This document shows positions 58,323-64,000 of a stretch of DNA of 64,000 nucleotides, piece after piece (the stretch's first letter is position 1; every line of letters starts with the position of its first letter). The stretch lies in the NCBI GenBank assembly GCA_902728285.1, contig CACVBU010000545.1, positions 186,001-250,000 on the forward strand, in the 5' to 3' direction. The notes under the pieces are model-generated. The model did not search any database, had not been told where the DNA came from, and saw only the letters and a program-made list of their open reading frames with translations. The DNA is from Clytia hemisphaerica (taxonomy: Eukaryota; Cnidaria; Hydrozoa; Leptothecata; Clytiidae). The translations under genes and the position numbers were made by a program.

Positions 58323-61300
58323 TTACTGTTGATTGCACTCACTTTCGCCAGCTGAAAAAAGAACAAGGGAGATGGATAAAGCATGCGATTAGATCGTACC
58401 GGGAAAAAGAAATCCGGGTTAAAAATATGGTCATTTTGATTTTGCCAACGATACGAGAAGTTTTCGTGTGGGAAAAATTGGTCAATCTCTTGATATTTTG
58501 GTCACTTTCCCTCGATCTTTTTCTCCGATAACGCATAACGGAAAATCCAAGGAGGCGACTAATGGCCTCGTATCGATATAAAGTATGGGAAACGAGACAC
58601 TAGGTGAACGTAATTGCCCCTGATCTAAAAAATGTATCAGGGTTTTCTCCTATAACTTATCTATAAATTCTCTCCGGGGAGGCGGTATCAATTTTTATTC
58701 GGTAAGCAAATTAAACTGATGGTGGTACCATGGATTTATTATAGAGACGCTGGATAAACATCGAATGAAACGGTGGAGAGCGGAGTATTGTCTTTCTATT
58801 GTTTTAGAAAACAATCGATGTCAGGCTTTGTCCGCAAAGGACAACTGGCATGGCGGCTCGAAGGACTCTGATTTCGAAAAATAATTAATACTCTTATTTC
58901 TAAAAAGTTCTCTAACTTTTTCTGATCGTATTTTTGCTGGCTAAAAGTTTGAAAATAAATGCTAGAATACCAAACTTGGTGAGAAAATTTGGTGTGAGAA
59001 AAACATCATCAGACGAGTAAAATCAAACAAAATGCTTATAATGACACGAAATTTTGAATTGGAAATATCTTTCCAATATATCTCCGAGAAGAGCTGAGAT
59101 TGATATATATTAGACGTGAGTCTCATAGCTCCACTGTGATCTGAAAATCTTTTGGTGGCACGTGGTGGCACGGTGGCTTTCTTGAGGTTGAAGTTTAAAA
59201 ATATCTGGTGTCAATATTCAATTTCTTATACATAGCATGTTTTTGCATCTTTCTCAAAATTTAAAACGTCATAACGAGGTATAATTAGTAATTAGCTAGA
59301 TGAGTTTGAATCTCGGAGGAGAACTGCAATAAAAATGCTACGAATTATTGTTTAATAGTGGAAGGAGGGTGAACAATAATGTCATTACTGCGGACAAGGC
59401 TGGTACATGAGAAATTGGCAAAATTCAGCTCATTGTTTTTCCAGTGTCTATAATAATTCCATGGTGGTACACAAGGAGCACAAATCCGTAAGCGGATGCC
59501 AACGGTAGTACAGGGTGTCCCTAATAAAAGTATCGAGTTTGAACATGCGATTGAGTAGAAAGTTTTAAGTGTGTATTCACAAAATTGTATTTTAAGCTCT
59601 CCCTCTTTTTTCTTTGTCATTACAATTAATTTATACGTTGTAACTACCTTTTGTAATGAGCCTATGTGATGGAGAACGTTCTTATATTTTAGCGATAACA
59701 CACACAAACTTTTCTACTCAATCGCATGTTCAAACTCGATACTTTTATTAGGGACACCCTGTATAGGTAGGGTTTTCTAGTCACAATATTTTGAACTTTG
59801 TTTTTTTTATGAATAAAATATTCTTTACCTTTTTTGGGTGTAGTATCAAAGTTTGAGATTCTTCGTCTTCGCGGTTGACCTTGAAAAAAACAAACAACGA
59901 AACTGTATAGAACAAGCTAGATGCTTATTTGTCCTACCTGAAGATAACAGTCAGATAAAAAATAGACGAACACGAATCAGTCAAGATTCATTCTAGCTTT
60001 AAATTTGATGGTTTAGACAATATTATTTCTTCACTTACCAGGTTTCACCTACCTAAAATTTGATGTTTTGATGGGCGTCATTTGCCGTTAAAACAACCTC
60101 CTGGAAAGATGGAGTTGAACAAAATATTATTACTTACTACTTTCAGCCGTTTCAAGACTTTTTCTTTTCTTCGCTACCTCTTCAGGAGACGTGATAGCCT
60201 GTTTTCGTTCTTGTGTTTCATTCTCTTTAGTAGAATCTACAACGGCAAACGCTGACCGGGTTGAGAAAATCGGCGACTTTCGTTTATTTGTCGGAAGAAT
60301 TGACGACGCAAAAGGCTGTTCGGGTGTTTCCTTGCGGGTTTCTTTAGCCACGGGTGACGTTAAAGAAAATAGAGATCTGTCTTCCTCTTCGTCATCTTGT
60401 AGATTACCAATAATGTCGGAAAGATTTCCTGGAGCTTTATCAGTGAATCCCGATAAGCTTGGTAAGCGGTCAGAAGCGGTAGTTGCGCTATCCTTTGAAG
60501 TGTCTTTATTAATCATGGAATGAAAATCTGATAACGATCCAGTCGAAGTGGAGATCTTTTTACTTGATGCGAACGAGGATGAAGTTTGATTGGTTGATTT
60601 TGTCGGAGGAAGGAACGGATTGGTTGATTGAGGAGACGATGAAGCGATTTGATTGGTTCGTGATGATGAACGTAATGCACGTGACGAAGTATCGTGAGGT
60701 TCAACTGTTGTGCTTCTCGGTGAAAGTCTTGATCTATATCGGTGGAAGAGATGAGAATTGTGCTTGTCATAACTCTACAGATAACACGCCCTCAAACACT
60801 CACCCACAAACGTCAATTTTGTCGGCCCATTGTTAAAGAAAAATTTGGATTTGGATCCACTTTATGCTTGCATTTTGCTTTGATTTTTTCAAAATTTTAT
60901 GTGGACAAAATTTGCAAAATTAATTTAGGATTAAATCATTGAATCATTTTACCTAGCTTCGTCCAGATCTTGTTTGAGTGTTTTGATTTCACCATCCAGC
61001 GTTTGACAACGTCCTTTGTAATGTTTGTAACGCTCTGAAAAAGATGATAGTCAAACAATGGAATGACTGACGCCGGCTATTTTCGAAAGTATTGAATTTG
61101 AAGAGCTTGTTAAACCTTTCCACTAAGTATGACTGAATTGAATTTGATAATAGTTTTACAGTTGCTAAAAAGGGTACTAGCGCATGCCTGAAATTTTTTG
61201 TCATAAAATACAATTTTATTACTTTAGGCAAAAATAAAAAAATGTAGTGTTTCCGGAAACCGGCCGGGTGAAAAAAAAATAATTTTCTGACCCGGCCGCA

Positions 61301-64000
61301 GACTTCGTTAGTAGTTGATACATTAGTATTCAGGGCTTACTTCATACAGTTTGTACAATTTGGTTCAATGATCTTAAGTAAAAAATAGCAAAAAAATTTT
61401 TTCCGGCCGGCCCCATGAGAGCTTTTTTCCTTCACCCGCATTCCGGAAACACTACATTTTTTTTATTTTCGCCTTACTATGACAAAACAATTCAGAGAGA
61501 GATGTTGGCAGCCTACTAATAGGAGTATTTTTCAATAAACTTCAAACCTGAAGGGTTAATTAGAATCTCCAACCTTTCCAAGGCAAGAGAAATCGAGGCT
61601 TTATGGTTAGTGTCTCATTTATCAAAACGATGGTTGAGAATTTAGTGCATTTTTTCGTTATCGCCTTGCACAATTTTCAAAAACTAGCGTTCATATGAGA
61701 ATTATGCGGATTGCGAAATTAATGCAAGAAAGAAATTGCTTTAAATCGAAGCTTCAAATTCTATTCGGCCATGTGTTTGAGACTTACCGAAGGCAGTATT
61801 GAGGCCGTTCGTGACACGGTCCATTTTACTACTCGTTTCTTTTTCTTTTGTCTCTGCTTTCGTCATCCGACCTAATAAAGAAATGACACAAATATTCATA
61901 CAAATATGAAAGATAAAAATTTCGAAATGCACGTGTTTAAGTTATTCACGAGGACACGATGATGGTTTAGGCCAAAGGATTCCCTTGCAATTCTAATCTT
62001 GATTTTCAAACAAGTGTTCACCATACAGAATTGATAGATGACTTGACGGTTCGTTCAGGACATTTTTAATCATATTTAATTTTTTCTAGTTCGGGAGATT
62101 CAAATTTAATCGCGATATTGAGGCCGGCAATTATGATAAATAACTCTACTAGCTAGAGGAACATAGTTTTAGAACAGTTGATTAAGCTCCTTGAGCAGTT
62201 GAAATTCCCTTCAGAAGGGAAGGAGGGCGGGGCACGGGGGGCTTCCAAAAACAAGAAACCGCATTTACTGACGCCCCCACTTTAGATGGGCTGAAAATAT
62301 ACTCACTGTAGGCTTTTTGTATGCCAGTCTTGAGCCGTTCATTTTCATTGGCTTTCTTATTCAGTTCTTCTTGTACTTTGTTCAGTTCGTTGGATCCTTT
62401 CAATAAACGCTCTTGTTGTTGTAGTTTTACTGTGGCAAAAAGGTAAAAATCGATAGTTTGTATCGTAGAGGGTCCAAACTTTTCAAAGCCAGACGGAGCC
62501 CCTTTATAAGGAAAAGAGTTGGGAGTTTAAAGTTAGACTCGGGAAAAGCTTTGACATGAATCCGTATGTAAAACATTATTCCGAAATTGTAAAATTTTTT
62601 TAGTTTTACCTGGAAAAGCCTATTATGACGTCTTGAAAAAAACTTAAAACCTTTATACCGAATATTTTCAAAAAAAATTATTTTATATTCAAACACCGGA
62701 TGACGTCATTTGAAAAATGGACAGGTGACAAAATTAGGTGTTAAACTGTTTAAAATTGAGTTTGGGACCCTAAAAAGGATGTGAATTTTAAACGTATGTA
62801 TGTAAAGCAAATGATAAATCATTCATCATACCTTGAGAGCTTTTCAGGCATTCTGAGTACGATTCCAATTTCTGCTTCAAGATTCTATTTTTCTCCGTTA
62901 TTTCAGTGTTACTGTTGTTCAACCGTAAGACTCTTTTATCTAGATCAGTGACCAGTCTCTCCCATTCCTCAGTAGATGAGTTTCCGCTCGGCCGTCGTAC
63001 GCTCTCGAAATGAGTGATCGCACGTTTCATCTGGTCTGAAAAGAAATAAACAATATAGTCGCTTAAAGAAGTGCAGACAGCATCCGAAATAAGCGAAATA
63101 CACTAGATGAGGGATAGAAAACTAAGCTGAAAGCAACAAAGTCTAAAATTACGGCATCCAAATAGGCGAACGAAACTAGCTCGGGGATAACTAAACTGAA
63201 AGCAACATATTATTCTTAAATTAGAGCACAAGAACAAAACTAGCTCAGAGGATAGAAAAAGGTTAAAGACCAACCTTTGAGTTCTTCTTTTTTGCTTTTC
63301 AGTTTCTTGATTTCATCATCTTGTTCATGGATACGGTTCTTGTACACTTCAATGTCTTCCAACCGTAATTTCAGTTTGTTCTGCAGTACTTTCAAGTCGT
63401 CTTTTGGCGTTTCAGCCGAATCTAAAATGACGGAAGATGATGTACTTCATTTAGGAGGAGGAAGATTTAGGAGGATGTCCGAAATAAGATAGTGAGGTGA
63501 ATATTAAAAAAGTGGCACTATTGGGTAGCAATATTTGTGACTTCTACTGTCAAATCCTGCATGTCGGTTGTTGAAATAAACATTATTTGGGCCTCTTTGA
63601 TGCCAGTAACCATTCAAATAGTATTTATTTGACATTTTTTGAGTTTTGTTTAGAAATATTTCGCGGATGAGAACTAGAACCGACTACGTTATAGGCTTGG
63701 CCGGGATGGAAAAGTCGCTTCACTCCACAAGGCCTATTAGGAAATACCAGGAGAAAAAAAGAAAAAAATTAAAAAGTAGGTATTTACCGCAAAATTAAGT
63801 ACCCAATGAACTTACCATTATTTAGAGGTGATGTATTTCTATTGCTCGTCAATGATTGTTCATATTTTTGTTGTAGATCTCCTAACTCTTTCTTCACAGC
63901 CTCGTTTTCGTTAGAGACGGTCGTCATGGTATTTTCTTTCTCTGTCAGCCCCTTTTCCATGTTGAGCAATTCGTCTTTGAGTTCTTTGACTTCCTCTTCG
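58323..64000 (-). CDS. Long coiled-coil protein, C-terminal part (5' part beyond window)
   Basis: Nine exons, high to low: 64000-63816 (open at the edge), 63421-63275, 63035-62832, 62429-62307, 61871-61788, 61034-60953, 60733-60138, 59879-59829, 58351-58323. All junctions keep phase, giving 499 residues in the window. The first six exons are Lys/Glu/Leu heptad coiled coil (EEEVKELKDELLNMEKGLTE, RLEDIEVYKNRIHEQDDEIK, VQEELNKKANENERLK). The large exon is a disordered Ser/Thr/Pro tail with acidic (LQDDEEEDRSLF) and basic (EEVAKKRKSLETAES) patches, continuing QPRRRRISNFDTTPKK and ending AGESECNQQ. Basic Ser-Pro clusters suggest a phosphorylated nuclear or microtubule-linked protein. TTPKK recalls the tail of NuMA-like proteins, but the likeness is too short to name it. 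Confidence 0.78.
58729..59461. repeat. Dispersed ~790-bp repeat, copy 2
   Basis: Same orientation and order of landmarks as 4233-5020, with scattered changes and a few short deletions. Lies in the last intron of the coiled-coil gene. Its right end is followed 47 bp later by the mariner-like MITE. Confidence 0.8.
59509..59763. mobile_element. Mariner-like MITE with near-perfect 54-bp inverted repeats
   Basis: Starts TACAGGGTGTCCCTAATAAA and ends with its inverse, AGGGACACCCTGTA. Inverse matching runs without a mismatch through AGTATCGAGTTTGAACATGC and GATTGAGTAGAAA. CAGGGTGTCCC ends plus a TA duplication are typical of mariner-type elements. 255 bp, no ORF for transposase. Arm identity suggests recent movement. 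Confidence 0.9.
61225..61476. repeat. MITE-like element, TAGGCGAAAATA family, copy 2
   Basis: TAGGCAAAAATAAAAAAATG at the left and ATTTTTTTTATTTTCGCCTT plus A at the right. It shares ACCGGCCGGGTGAAAAAAAA, GACCCGGCCGCAGAC and the central GGGCTTACTTCATAC with 1814-2167, read in the opposite direction. In an intron of the coiled-coil gene. Confidence 0.8.

Noticed and set aside
1..64000. CRISPR array or operon-like system
   Set aside because: Repeats here are inverted or dispersed, not regularly spaced direct repeats. The genes are intron-containing eukaryotic genes with unrelated roles.

Overview
The window looks like nuclear DNA of an invertebrate metazoan. It is AT-rich, its genes are split into many short exons with GT-AG introns of about 0.1 to 4 kb, and the non-coding DNA is crowded with small inverted-repeat elements, tRNA-derived SINE-like repeats and one decayed LINE. 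The species cannot be named from the sequence. Gene models were built by hand from splice sites, reading-frame phase across introns and known family motifs. Every exon junction listed is phase-consistent.

Layout. (1) 700-7433, plus strand: 3' part of a type I phosphatidylinositol-4-phosphate 5-kinase, with an unusual Thr/Glu-rich tail. (2) 7434-11742: intergenic. (3) 11743-28416, plus: complete 22-exon gephyrin gene, a MogA-like domain, a His/Ser-rich linker and a MoeA-like domain, 753 aa. (4) 30911-31582, minus: single-exon peptide deformylase. (5) 32933-37603, minus: complete 8-exon ZIP9-type (SLC39A9) zinc transporter, 327 aa. (6) about 37.7-47.3 kb: a nearly gene-free repeat district with several terminal-inverted-repeat elements, G/C-tract foldbacks, SINEs and a CR1/Jockey-like LINE that is split by a 532-bp transposon. 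(7) 47383-52805, plus: complete 8-exon ZFPL1-type Golgi zinc-finger protein, 346 aa. (8) 54357-57314, minus: a small unrecognised membrane protein in 5 exons. (9) 58323-64000, minus: 3' part of a long coiled-coil protein with a Ser/Thr/basic tail, entering from the right edge.

The genes are ordinary housekeeping or cell-biology genes (phosphoinositide signalling, molybdenum cofactor synthesis and synaptic scaffolding, mitochondrial protein maturation, zinc transport, Golgi structure, probable cytoskeletal or nuclear coiled coil). They do not form an operon or a shared pathway.

I did not find a convincing new molecular system. The most distinctive content is the diversity of small non-autonomous DNA transposons: at least ten terminal-inverted-repeat or foldback families. 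One insertion can be computationally removed to restore the interrupted LINE reading frame, and one mariner-like copy is nearly pristine.
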